Positions 7,848 to 16,196 of a stretch of 64,000 nt of DNA are shown here, one piece after another. Each line of letters begins with the position of its first letter. Position 1 is the stretch's first letter. Below the pieces are notes generated by a model. The model made no database searches, was not told the origin of the DNA, and saw nothing but the letters and a program-made list of their open reading frames with translations. Where the stretch lies: the IMG/VR virus record IMGVR_UViG_3300042449_002472, positions 1 through 64,000 of that record; one strand, 5' to 3'. Position numbers and translations under genes: made by a program. The stretch comes from a virus.

Positions 7848-9323
7848 TTACTTTGCAGCTATTGTTTGAGTTAGGTATTGATTGATTACTTGTTGAATTT
7901 TTGGTGTTTTATTTGTGTGGTATTTATTTAGTATTTGTGCCATTTTTGGTTGGTCTTTTTCATAATCAAGTAAATTTATAATGTTCTGATCAGAAAGTTT
8001 GTTTATATTATCTGTTCCTAATAGTTTTGCTATTTGTTCTTTATCTATTGTATGTCGAAGTAAAGTAATAACATCGGCATCAGAAATTTCTGTTTTGTGT
8101 TTTATAATTAGTTCTGCTATTTTATCTTTGTTTATTGAATTTATAAGCAGATCATAAACACTTTGATAAGAAAGTTCTAATTTTTTATTTATAATTGCTT
8201 CTGCTATTTTATCTTTATCGGATGCACTATAAAGTAAAAGTTGGATTATAGTGCTAGAAAAGTTTGTTTTTTTGTTTATAATTAGTTTTGCTATTTTATC
8301 TTTGTCTGTTGTAGTTTGTAACAAATCAACAACATTTGTATCAGAAAGTTTTGTTTTGTATTTTACAATTAGTTCTGCTATTTCGTTTTGTTTAGTTGAA
8401 TTTTTAAGAAAAACTTTAACATTAGTATCAGAAAGTTTTGTTTTGTACTTTATGATTACTTCTGCCATTTTGTCTTTATCTGTTGACTTTTTAATCAAAA
8501 GACTGACATCAAAATCAGAAAGTTCGTTTAGATTTGATCCTAAATATTTTGCTACTGCTTCTAAATTTTTAGAATTTAACAATTTATTAAAAATGCTTTT
8601 ACCGATTTCGTAATTGTAACCAAATGAAAATTTTTCTCTGTTTGGTGATTTATAAATACTTTTCATACTTGCCTTATCGGTGGAGGTAATCCAGCCAATA
8701 TTACTCTTTAGATCTTTCATTTTTTGTTCATCGTTTGCATCTGCTTCTGCAACCGCATAACCCAACATTGTTATTGTTTCATCTTTAACTGGTTGATATT
8801 TAACTAAGCAGTAGCCATCATTTGCTCCATAATAGATAATTCCTTTAATTGATTTTTCTATCCAATCATTTTGGTCGTAGAATTTTTTTGCTAAAATTGC
8901 CGAATAGGTTTCTTTTTCTTGTAGTTCATCGTAGTGTTTTAAGTTGTCGCCTTTTTGACCACCAAATTCCCCTTTAGTTACTTTGTTTAGTAGTCCAAAT
9001 TTCTTTAATTGACTGCTTATTTTGTAATCATTGCCATGGATTTTTTTTGCTTCAGATAATTCAAATATGAGGTACTTGTCAAGGTCTGTTACTTTAAATT
9101 TGACTAATGTTTCGCCATACATTTTCATATAATCGGTAAATTGACTTTCTATTTTATAAGTAGTATAAAGACCACAACCATACCAACAACCTTTACCTGC
9201 TCCTGATTTGAAATCAGATGTGAGTATATTTGATACAGAGTCAACATTTGTCCTATGATAGACAGTTGCAGTCTTATTTTGAGCATAAATTTCTTCAGAT
9301 ATTAGCCATTCTTTAAAGTTCAT
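7848..9323 (-). CDS. Cargo ART-like protein with solenoid tail (copy 1)
   Basis: 491 aa starting MNFKEWLISEEIYAQNKT. Residues ~18-215 form the head: ATVYHRT, then SNILTSDFKSGAGKG, CGLYTTYKIESQF, and later GIIYYGANDGYCLVKY. H-x-T, the G-L-Y-T-T turn and the late strand follow the order of PARP/ART-type motifs, so a NAD-dependent ADP-ribosyltransferase is suspected. The catalytic Glu is not obvious. The rest is about seven solenoid repeats (DKDKIAELI then LSDxNV), ending TQTIAAK. No gene precedes it on this strand; a CATAAATA box lies close to the ATG, so it likely opens an operon. Confidence 0.75.
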   Translation of the reverse strand: MNFKEWLISEEIYAQNKTATVYHRTNVDSVSNILTSDFKSGAGKGCWYGCGLYTTYKIESQFTDYMKMYGETLVKFKVTDLDKYLIFELSEAKKIHGNDYKISSQLKKFGLLNKVTKGEFGGQKGDNLKHYDELQEKETYSAILAKKFYDQNDWIEKSIKGIIYYGANDGYCLVKYQPVKDETITMLGYAVAEADANDEQKMKDLKSNIGWITSTDKASMKSIYKSPNREKFSFGYNYEIGKSIFNKLLNSKNLEAVAKYLGSNLNELSDFDVSLLIKKSTDKDKMAEVIIKYKTKLSDTNVKVFLKNSTKQNEIAELIVKYKTKLSDTNVVDLLQTTTDKDKIAKLIINKKTNFSSTIIQLLLYSASDKDKIAEAIINKKLELSYQSVYDLLINSINKDKIAELIIKHKTEISDADVITLLRHTIDKEQIAKLLGTDNINKLSDQNIINLLDYEKDQPKMAQILNKYHTNKTPKIQQVINQYLTQTIAAK

Positions 9324-9327
9324 AAGG

Positions 9328-9335
9328 TATTTATG
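9328..9335 (-). promoter_or_regulatory. Candidate late-type promoter box
   Basis: On the - strand the bases read CATAAATA, 4 nt before the ATG of the 7848-9323 cargo gene. T4-type late promoters use TATAAATA near -10. If used, the message would have almost no 5' leader. It is only a pattern match in AT-rich DNA. Confidence 0.25.
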
Positions 9336-9427
9336 TGAGTTTAATCGGGAAATAAGTCTTGTGTGTAATAAAAATTTTGTTATATTTTAAATTAAATTAA
9401 TTGTGTTATTCCTAACAGGAAATGAAC

Positions 9428-10360
9428 ATGGAACCAAGAATTATCGGTTATTGCAGGGTAAGTGGCGATGGGCAACATGGAAATGATCAAGATGGCGTAC
9501 CCCGACAACATCGAGTCATAGAGTCTTGGGCAAAAAAGAACAAACAACGAATTAGCGAATGGATTGAAGATCTTGGTGTAAGTGGAACTTTAGCGTTTGC
9601 TGATCGACCAGAATTATCGAAATTACTTGCAAACATTTATCCTGCTGGAATTTTCGTTGTGGAAAAAGCTGATCGTCTTGCAAGGGATCTCATTGAAGGC
9701 GAATTAATCATTCGGCATTTTAGTAGAGCAGGTTGGAAAGTCATTTCTGCTGAAACTGGTGAAGACTTAGCAAATTCAGAATCACCAACTGCAATTCTAA
9801 TGCGACAGCTTACAGGGGCAATAGCGGAATTTGACAGAAGGAACACTGTTGCAAGATTGCGAGTTTCGAGGGAAAGAAAACGAAAAGAAACGGGCAAATG
9901 CGAAGGACGAAAAGCCTTTAACAATCAAAGTGTTCTTATGCGAATCAGAAAACTTATGCGAAAGAAAAATGGCACTAAGCCCAGTTTGCAATGGGTTGCT
10001 AATCAATTAAATGCAGAAGGAATGATAACAGCTAGTGGGAAAATGTGGACTACTGGAATGGTTTACCACTTCGTTCATGGTGCTGGCTCTAAAGTTAAAA
10101 GAGAATCTGGAATATTGTCGCCATCTACACAAAACAAGGAAATTAAAATGGCAAAGAAACTTGTGGTTAAAAAAATACAAGTAAATAACAAATATACTTA
10201 CATATGTGATAAACCAGTAAGGATAGGAAGTGAGGTTAAATTACCAACTCCTCATTGGATGCGTGAATTTCAAGATGACACATGGATTGGTAAGGTAACT
10301 GATTTAAAGAGTGATTACGATGGTGTGTGTGAAAGTGTAATTGAAGTATTAAAAAAATAG
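9428..10360 (+). CDS. Serine recombinase (resolvase/invertase) with C-terminal extension
   Basis: About 310 aa. The catalytic domain has GYCRVSGDGQ with the nucleophile Ser, GVPRQHRVI, VVEKADRLARD and IAEFDRR, the hallmarks of the resolvase N-terminal domain. A recombinase-type DNA-binding region with QWVANQLNAEGMITASG follows. The last ~70 residues form a separate module that also has its own internal start (10148). ATG 9428 is preferred over 9422 because AGGA is 7 nt upstream. The gene is visibly richer in G and C than its neighbours, which suggests recent arrival. It splits the cargo array, but no inverted repeats or attachment sites were recognised. Confidence 0.88.
   Translation: MEPRIIGYCRVSGDGQHGNDQDGVPRQHRVIESWAKKNKQRISEWIEDLGVSGTLAFADRPELSKLLANIYPAGIFVVEKADRLARDLIEGELIIRHFSRAGWKVISAETGEDLANSESPTAILMRQLTGAIAEFDRRNTVARLRVSRERKRKETGKCEGRKAFNNQSVLMRIRKLMRKKNGTKPSLQWVANQLNAEGMITASGKMWTTGMVYHFVHGAGSKVKRESGILSPSTQNKEIKMAKKLVVKKIQVNNKYTYICDKPVRIGSEVKLPTPHWMREFQDDTWIGKVTDLKSDYDGVCESVIEVLKK
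10148..10360 (+). CDS. Possible internal 70-aa product of the recombinase gene
   Basis: An in-frame ATG at 10148 is preceded by AAGGA at 10136-10140, a spacing of 7 nt. The product would start MAKKLVVKKIQ and contain YICDKPVRIGSEVKLPTP and WIGKVTDL, which look like a small beta-barrel. It could be a formerly separate gene fused in frame to the recombinase that kept its ribosome site. Separate translation is inferred from the site alone. Confidence 0.45.
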   Translation: MAKKLVVKKIQVNNKYTYICDKPVRIGSEVKLPTPHWMREFQDDTWIGKVTDLKSDYDGVCESVIEVLKK

Positions 10361-10402
10361 GATTCATTTAATAGATATAATAACTTTCAATGGAGATTTA
10401 AA

Positions 10403-10693
10403 ATGAAGTCTTTAATTTTGTTTTTGGTTATGTTTTTGGGTATTAGTAGTGTTGCTGAAGCACAGTTCATTGTTGTTTATCCACAAGTTAGATATTACAA
10501 CAATTATGGTTACAATTACAACAACTACAATTACAATAACTATGGTTATAGAAACTATGGTTACAACAACTACAACAACTACAATTATGGTTACAACAAT
10601 AACTGGAATAGGTATGTGACACCAAGTGGATACATGCCATTTAACAATCCATATTTTCAGATGGCTACACAGGGAATTGGTAGAGGTTGGTAG
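10403..10693 (+). CDS. Secreted Tyr/Asn-rich low-complexity protein
   Basis: 96 aa. Residues 1-20 are a clear signal peptide (MKSLILFLVMFLG, then SVAEAQ cleavage region). The middle is almost entirely N, Y and G in NYGYNNYN-like order. The end has NPYFQMATQGIGRGW. The same NPFYQMAxQGI motif occurs near the end of the Gly-rich secreted protein at 27041-27871, so the two are related by a C-terminal motif despite different repeats. GGAG lies about 9 nt before the ATG. Function unknown; an extracellular or surface role is inferred from the signal peptide. Confidence 0.75.
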   Translation: MKSLILFLVMFLGISSVAEAQFIVVYPQVRYYNNYGYNYNNYNYNNYGYRNYGYNNYNNYNYGYNNNWNRYVTPSGYMPFNNPYFQMATQGIGRGW

Positions 10694-10734
10694 TTATTGT
10701 TTAAAATATATTTTTCAAAAAATTAAGGTACAAA

Positions 10735-11268
10735 ATGAAATCTTTTTATGAATATGTAAAAGTGCGTGATATTAATGAAGATTACTATGATTCTAGAAAA
10801 CCCGTTGAAGGTTATGTTGATGCTAATGATTTAGTAGGACAAAGACTCTGGTTTCACACTAATAGAACTCATAAAATTCAGGGTTTAAATGGCATGATTG
10901 GTATTTATCAAACTACACCAAGCGGTAGAAAAAAAGGATTGGCTGGCAAATATACAAATGAAGTAAGATTGTCGGAACCTATTTTTTTTCAAACATCGGA
11001 ATCTGGTGCCAAACAAATTATGGAAAAAGATAAAAGAACTTTAATTGCTGGTGTTTCTGGAAAAGTTGTTCCTACTAATAATGATACAAGCGGTATGGTA
11101 AAGATTACTTATAATCCATTCAATGAAGATGCACCATGGTTTCATGCCATTGATGATTCAGAAAATAAAGAAATTGTGTCTGCTTCTGAAGTTTATTTCA
11201 ATGCTACTGAAAATGGTCAGTGGGATATATGGGCAAAGAATCCTGTTCATGCTTTAAAAACTCTTTAA
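10735..11268 (+). CDS. Leader-bearing cargo protein, unknown fold
   Basis: 177 aa starting MKSFYEYVKVRDINEDYYD, the second leader subtype (MK-S/T-F-x-x-Y-V/I-x-x-R-D). The body has RLWFHTNRTHKIQGLNGM and many short strands and looks globular and soluble, but I do not recognise it. AAGGT lies 5 nt before the ATG. Its last 65 bp overlap, tail to tail, the 3' end of the 11204-12655 gene on the other strand, so the C-terminus of each constrains the other. Confidence 0.65.
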   Translation: MKSFYEYVKVRDINEDYYDSRKPVEGYVDANDLVGQRLWFHTNRTHKIQGLNGMIGIYQTTPSGRKKGLAGKYTNEVRLSEPIFFQTSESGAKQIMEKDKRTLIAGVSGKVVPTNNDTSGMVKITYNPFNEDAPWFHAIDDSENKEIVSASEVYFNATENGQWDIWAKNPVHALKTL

Positions 11269-12655
11269 TTTTTTCATTTTTATTTTTATGATATTTTTCT
11301 ATAATTTGTATTATTTTTGGTTTATCTTTTTCTGGAACTTTTTCATGTAAAAGTGTGATAGAAAACCAATTAAGTCTACTTATATTATCTTCTCCTAATT
11401 TTTTTGCTATTTTGTCTTTATCAATTGCATAAGTTAGAATATTGATCATATTTTTATAAGTCATTTCTGGTAATCTTTCTATAAGAAGATTTGCCATCTT
11501 GTCTTTATCAGTTGCATATTGAAGAAAATTTTCGACATTATTATCAGTAAGTTTTGTTTTATAATCAATAATCAATTCTATGATTTTATCTTTATCGTTT
11601 ACGAGTGAGATCATATATGAAACATTACTATCTGTAAATTCTGGGGTTTTTTGAATAATCATTTTTGCCATTTTGTCTTTATCTTTTGCATGATAAATCA
11701 AATCTTCAACATCGACATGAGAAATATATGTTTTATATTTTATGATTAGATCTGCCATTTTTTCTTTTTCTGTTGTATTTTTAAACAAGTTTGTAAGATC
11801 TAAAGATCTACGAGATTGCAATAAGCCTATAATTTGTTCATCTGACATCTTATTGCTATTATATTTATCTGTTTTTTTGAAGTATGTTGAGTTGTCAATT
11901 GAGTGAAGTAGTTTCAAGGCACTGGTAGCAAAAACAACGCATTGGGTTGGTTCGCTTGGATGAATTGTTCCAGTTCCATGATCTACAAATCCATCTATTC
12001 CACATTTTCTAAGATTGGCGTTCCATTGTGTGATTTTTCTATTTGCAAGTATTCTTGTTACGATCCACAATTTGGAGTAATTGCTACGAAGTTGGTATGC
12101 TGCTCCTTGCAATTCATCTTTTACATAATCATAATAAGTTTTGGCATCAATATACTTTTTATAAAGATCATCTTCTTTTTCTTGATCATATTGAAGATTA
12201 TTCAGTTTGGTTTTTTTGTGATCTGATAATTTTTGAGCTTTATTGAACATGTCTACTGATGGATTAATTTCTTTAATAGCTTGATCTACTTGTTCTTTTG
12301 GAAAAACATTGAGTAGTTCCATTCCATCTTGTTTAGACACATCGGGATTCATATGTAATATTTTTTGTGGTCTTGTGAATTCGCAGACATTAATATAAGG
12401 TTGATTTGCAGCGAATGGAACATTCATTTTCTTTTCAATTACATAATCTATAGGATAGAGATAAATGCCAAGTGGTGTTTCATATTTGCTTTCTGGATTA
12501 AGACCAACTTTATCGATTTTGGTAAAAGTTACGGCTAGTGTGTTGGGGAAAGGGTGATTTTTTCGAATATATTGTAGTGCAATAAGAGGCTCACGGAATT
12601 CTTGATCCTTTATCATTATCTTTTCTGTCAGTAGTAGCCATTCTTTAAAGTTCAT
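11204..12655 (-). CDS. Cargo protein, TPxGIYxYP-type head with solenoid tail (copy 2)
   Basis: 483 aa starting MNFKEWLLLTEKIMIKDQEF. It is a clear paralogue of 6447-7844: VTFTKIDKVGLNP, TPLGIYLYPIDYVI, VPFAANQPYINV, ILHMNPD and GTGTIHPSEPTQCVVF. Compared with that copy it has an extra ~40-aa lysine-rich segment around residues 130-175. The tail has about six solenoid units (TDKDKMANLLI and similar) and a charged end without IAAK. The start ATG overlaps the TGA of the upstream Nudix gene (ATGA), so translation is probably coupled. Confidence 0.75.
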   Translation of the reverse strand: MNFKEWLLLTEKIMIKDQEFREPLIALQYIRKNHPFPNTLAVTFTKIDKVGLNPESKYETPLGIYLYPIDYVIEKKMNVPFAANQPYINVCEFTRPQKILHMNPDVSKQDGMELLNVFPKEQVDQAIKEINPSVDMFNKAQKLSDHKKTKLNNLQYDQEKEDDLYKKYIDAKTYYDYVKDELQGAAYQLRSNYSKLWIVTRILANRKITQWNANLRKCGIDGFVDHGTGTIHPSEPTQCVVFATSALKLLHSIDNSTYFKKTDKYNSNKMSDEQIIGLLQSRRSLDLTNLFKNTTEKEKMADLIIKYKTYISHVDVEDLIYHAKDKDKMAKMIIQKTPEFTDSNVSYMISLVNDKDKIIELIIDYKTKLTDNNVENFLQYATDKDKMANLLIERLPEMTYKNMINILTYAIDKDKIAKKLGEDNISRLNWFSITLLHEKVPEKDKPKIIQIIEKYHKNKNEKIKEFLKHEQDSLPIYPTDHFQ

Positions 12656-13101
12656 TGGGTTATCTTTTTTGAAAAAACACTTAATATAAATTCTTTTATG
12701 TATGGAACAAAATCATAATTATTTATTTCATCTTTTGTAATAAATTTATAATTTGAATTTTCATAATCTAATTTTATATTTTGACTTTCTAATTCTCCAT
12801 AAAAATAATAAATCTCTCCAGCATCAACAGTCATTATTTTATGATCAAAAGAAACATTATTTGGTTTTAATCCTATTTCTTCAAGGCACTCTCTTATTAT
12901 GGCTTCTTTTGGGTTTTCTCCTTCTTCAATTCCGCCACCTACTAAGCTCCATTTGTTTGGCATCCAAGGAGCAGTAGATCCTCTTTTTAGTATTAAGACT
13001 TTATTATCATTTAAAAGTCCTATTACAGATGTTTTAAATTTAGAATGATCTGTATCAGTTGATGTCTCTTCTTTCAGTATTAGCCATTCTTTAAAGTTCA
13101 T
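12652..13101 (-). CDS. Leader-bearing Nudix hydrolase
   Basis: 149 aa starting MNFKEWLILKEE. The Nudix box is complete: G56-x5-E62-x7-R70-E71-x-x-E74-E75-x-G77-L78. The family cleaves nucleoside diphosphates linked to another moiety, such as ADP-ribose, NAD or capped RNA ends. Being packed between ART-like cargo genes, an ADP-ribose or NAD-related substrate is plausible but not shown. It follows the TAA of 13105-14670 by 3 nt and overlaps the next gene by 4 bp, so it is fully embedded in the cargo operon. The leader distinguishes it from the Nudix gene at 18413. Confidence 0.85.
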   Translation of the reverse strand: MNFKEWLILKEETSTDTDHSKFKTSVIGLLNDNKVLILKRGSTAPWMPNKWSLVGGGIEEGENPKEAIIRECLEEIGLKPNNVSFDHKIMTVDAGEIYYFYGELESQNIKLDYENSNYKFITKDEINNYDFVPYIKEFILSVFSKKITQ

Positions 13102-13104
13102 GGT

Positions 13105-14670
13105 TTACTTTGCAGCTATTGCTTGAGGTTCAAGGTATTTATCGATTAGCTCTTGAATTTCTGATGTTTTATTTGTGTGATATTTGTTTATGATTTGTGC
13201 GATTTTTGGTTTGTCGGTTACAGCAACAAGCAAACGATAAACACCATCATCAGAAAGTTCTGGTTCCTTTTTCATAATATATTCTGCTATTTTTTCTTGG
13301 TCTTTTGCATATCGAATCAAATCACGAACACCATTTTCAATATCTATTTTTGATAGTTTGTTTATGATTAATTCTATTATTTTGTCTTTGTCGTTTGCTT
13401 TAAAAATAAAATAATAAACATTATCCTCAGAAAGCTCTGGTTTGTATTTTATGATTATTTTTAACATCTCGTCTTTGTCATTTACTCTTGCAATCAAATC
13501 ACGAATAAGAAGATTAGAAAGTTTGCTTATATTGTCTTTTTCTTTTTGCAATATTTCTGCTATTTTTTCTTTATTGTTTGCCTTAAGAAGCAAATAATAA
13601 ATATTATCATCAGAAAGTTCTGGTTTCTTTTCAATAATTAGTTCTGCTATTTTGTCTATGTTATCTGCATAAGAAAGCAAATGAAAAACATTATGATCAG
13701 AAAGTTCTGGTTTCTTTTCAATAATTAATTTTGCTATTATATCTTTTTCCTTTGCATTCATAATTGAAGTGCTGACATCTTTGTCAGAAAGTTTTGTTTT
13801 ATACTTTATAATTACTTCTATCATTTTTTCTTTATCGGTTGCCTTATAAAGTAAAACGCCAACATTATCTTGAGAAAGTTGGTTTAGATTTGATCCTAAT
13901 TTTTTTGCTGTGTATTCTACATTTTTAGATTTTAACAATTGATTCATAATATGGACATTGTCATCTTCGCCAAATGAAAATTTTTCTCTATTAGATATTG
14001 GTGATTTATAAATACTTTTAATACTTGCCTTATCGGTGGAAATAATCCAATTTTTTGATTTTGGATTTTTAAGTTCTTCCATCTTTTTCATATCATCATA
14101 TTTTGCAACTGCATAGGCCAACATGGTTATTGTTCCATCTTGGACTGGTTCATATTTAACTAAACAATAACCATCATTTGCTCCATAATAAATAATTCCT
14201 TTTACCGAATTTTCTATCCATTTGTTTTTTTCGTAGAATTTTACCGCCAAAACCGATGAAAAGCTTTCTTTTTCTTGTTGTTCATCGTATTCTTTCAACT
14301 TACTTTCATCTACTTTGTTTAATACTCCTAATTTCTTTAATTGATCGCTTATTTTGTAATCCTTGCCATGTATTTGTTTTGCCACAGATAATTGAAATAT
14401 AAGATATTTATCGAGATCTGTTACTTTAAATTTGACTACTGCTTTACCATAAGTTTCCATGTAATTAGTAAATTGGCTTTCTATTGCAAAAGTAGTGTAA
14501 AAACCACAACCATACATACAACCTGAACCAACTTTAAAATCTTTTGTGAGTATGCTTGATACAGCTTGAACGCTTTTTTCTTCATCGCAACCAGGACAAG
14601 TTCTATGATAGACAGTTGCAGTCTTATTGGGGAAGATTTCTTCAGATATTAGCCATTCTTTAAAGTTCAT
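13105..14670 (-). CDS. Cargo ART-like protein with solenoid tail (copy 2)
   Basis: 521 aa starting MNFKEWLISEEIFPNKT. The head shows TVYHRT, a Cys pair CPGC just after it, SSILTKDFKVGSG, CGFYTTFAIESQF and GIIYYGANDGYCLVKY. It is closest to the copy at 18891-21062, which also has the Cys-containing insert after YHRT. The tail has about eight to nine repeats such as DKEKMIEVIIKYKTKLSDKDV, and ends PQAIAAK. The head is inferred to be an ADP-ribosyltransferase-like fold; the solenoid would bind a partner. A 3-nt gap separates it from the next leader ATG. Confidence 0.75.
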   Translation of the reverse strand: MNFKEWLISEEIFPNKTATVYHRTCPGCDEEKSVQAVSSILTKDFKVGSGCMYGCGFYTTFAIESQFTNYMETYGKAVVKFKVTDLDKYLIFQLSVAKQIHGKDYKISDQLKKLGVLNKVDESKLKEYDEQQEKESFSSVLAVKFYEKNKWIENSVKGIIYYGANDGYCLVKYEPVQDGTITMLAYAVAKYDDMKKMEELKNPKSKNWIISTDKASIKSIYKSPISNREKFSFGEDDNVHIMNQLLKSKNVEYTAKKLGSNLNQLSQDNVGVLLYKATDKEKMIEVIIKYKTKLSDKDVSTSIMNAKEKDIIAKLIIEKKPELSDHNVFHLLSYADNIDKIAELIIEKKPELSDDNIYYLLLKANNKEKIAEILQKEKDNISKLSNLLIRDLIARVNDKDEMLKIIIKYKPELSEDNVYYFIFKANDKDKIIELIINKLSKIDIENGVRDLIRYAKDQEKIAEYIMKKEPELSDDGVYRLLVAVTDKPKIAQIINKYHTNKTSEIQELIDKYLEPQAIAAK

Positions 14671-14687
14671 AGTTTACAACCTAGTAA

Positions 14688-16193
14688 TTATGTAAATGAT
14701 CCAGTTGATAGAACTTTTTTACCTAAATTTAATTTATATCCGCTGCTGTATTTATCAATGAATTCTTGAATTTTTGGAGTTTTCTTTGTGTGGTATTTGT
14801 TTATTATTTGTGCTATTTTGTCTTTATCGTTTGCATCATCATGAAATAAATCAATAACACTTTGATCATCAAGCTTGCTTATGTTGTCTTCTTTTTCTTG
14901 TAATCGTTCTGCTATTTTTTCTTTATCGTTTGCAAAATTAAGCAAATATTGAACATCGAAATAAGAAAGTTCTGGTTTATTTCCAATAATTAGTTCTGCT
15001 ATTTTGTCTTTATCTGTTGCTTTACGAAGCAACAATTCAACATGTTTACCAGAAAGTTTTGATTTCTTTTCAATAATTAGTTCTGCTATTTTATCTTGTT
15101 TGTCGGTTGCAAACTGAATCAAGCTATAAATATTCATATTAGAAAGTTCTGGTTTATTTTTAACAATTAATTCTGCTATTTTGTCTTTGTTGGTTGCAGT
15201 ACGAAGCAAATTTTCAACATTCTCATCAGTAAGTTCTGTTTTATATTTTATAATTAGTTCTGCTATTTTGTCTTTGTCGGTTGCATAATGAAGCAAATGA
15301 AAAACATTCCAATCGGTAAGTTCTGTTTTATATTTTGCAATCACTTCTGCCATTTTGTCTTTATCTTCTGCATGATGAAGCAAACCAGAAATATTCTCAT
15401 CAGAAAATTTGTCTAGATATAATCCTAATTTTTTTGCTGTTTTTTCTAAGTTTTTAGATGTTAAAAAAATATTTTTGACATTTTCGATTTCGCTATAATC
15501 TCCAAATGCAAACTTTTCTTTATTTTCGATTGGAGATTTATAAACATTTTTAATGGGTGTACCTAATATACCAACTGATTTAATCCAACCAATATTACTT
15601 TTCAGTTCTTCCATCTTTTTCATATCATCATATTTTGCGACTGCATAGCCCAACATGGTTATTGTTTTATCTTGAACTGTTGGATATTTAACTAAACAAT
15701 AACCATCTCTTGATCCATAATAGATAATTCCTTTTACCGACTTTTCTATCCAATTATTTTGTTCATAGAATTCATATGCCAAAACTGATGAAAATTTTTC
15801 TTTTTCTTGTCGTTTATCGTAATATTCTAATTTACTTTCATTTACATTTGGTTTGTTTAGTAGTCCTAATTTTTTAAATTGACTGCTAATTTTATAATCA
15901 TTGCCATGTATTTGTTTTGCCTCAGACAATTGAAATATGAGGTATTTATCGAGGTCTGTTACTTTAAATTTGACTAATGCTTCGCCATACATTTCCATAT
16001 AATCGACAAATTGGCTTTCTATTTTATAAGTAGTATAAAGACCACAACCATAAGAGCAACCTGCACCTGCACCTGCTTTAAAATCAGATGTGAGTATGCC
16101 TGATACATCTTTGAGACTTCTTGTTCTATGATAGACTGTTGCGGTCTTATTGGGGAATATTTCTTCAGATATTAACCAATGTTTAAAGTTCAT
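14688..16193 (-). CDS. Cargo ART-like protein with solenoid tail (copy 3)
   Basis: 501 aa starting MNFKHWLISEEIFPNKT. The head has TVYHRTRSLKDVSGILT, AGAGAGCSYGCGLYTTY and GIIYYGSRDGYCLVKY. About eight solenoid repeats follow (TDKDKIAELIIKYKTELTDEN-type). Unlike its relatives it does not end in IAAK: the last ~20 residues (KLNLGKKVLSTGSFT) are different, and the spacing to the next gene is longer. That suggests the shared tail was overwritten by a recombination event. Same inferred role as the other three ART-like copies. Confidence 0.75.
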   Translation of the reverse strand: MNFKHWLISEEIFPNKTATVYHRTRSLKDVSGILTSDFKAGAGAGCSYGCGLYTTYKIESQFVDYMEMYGEALVKFKVTDLDKYLIFQLSEAKQIHGNDYKISSQFKKLGLLNKPNVNESKLEYYDKRQEKEKFSSVLAYEFYEQNNWIEKSVKGIIYYGSRDGYCLVKYPTVQDKTITMLGYAVAKYDDMKKMEELKSNIGWIKSVGILGTPIKNVYKSPIENKEKFAFGDYSEIENVKNIFLTSKNLEKTAKKLGLYLDKFSDENISGLLHHAEDKDKMAEVIAKYKTELTDWNVFHLLHYATDKDKIAELIIKYKTELTDENVENLLRTATNKDKIAELIVKNKPELSNMNIYSLIQFATDKQDKIAELIIEKKSKLSGKHVELLLRKATDKDKIAELIIGNKPELSYFDVQYLLNFANDKEKIAERLQEKEDNISKLDDQSVIDLFHDDANDKDKIAQIINKYHTKKTPKIQEFIDKYSSGYKLNLGKKVLSTGSFT

Positions 16194-16196
16194 AGT

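Noticed and set aside
8251-8613. + strand frame rich in Phe/Ser inside the 7848-9323 gene
   Set aside because: It is the reverse image of the solenoid repeats (Asp/Lys/Ile codons read backward give Phe/Ser/Leu).
9324-10402. Serine recombinase as part of a complete insertion sequence
   Set aside because: No terminal inverted repeats, target duplication or second transposition gene could be seen at its borders.
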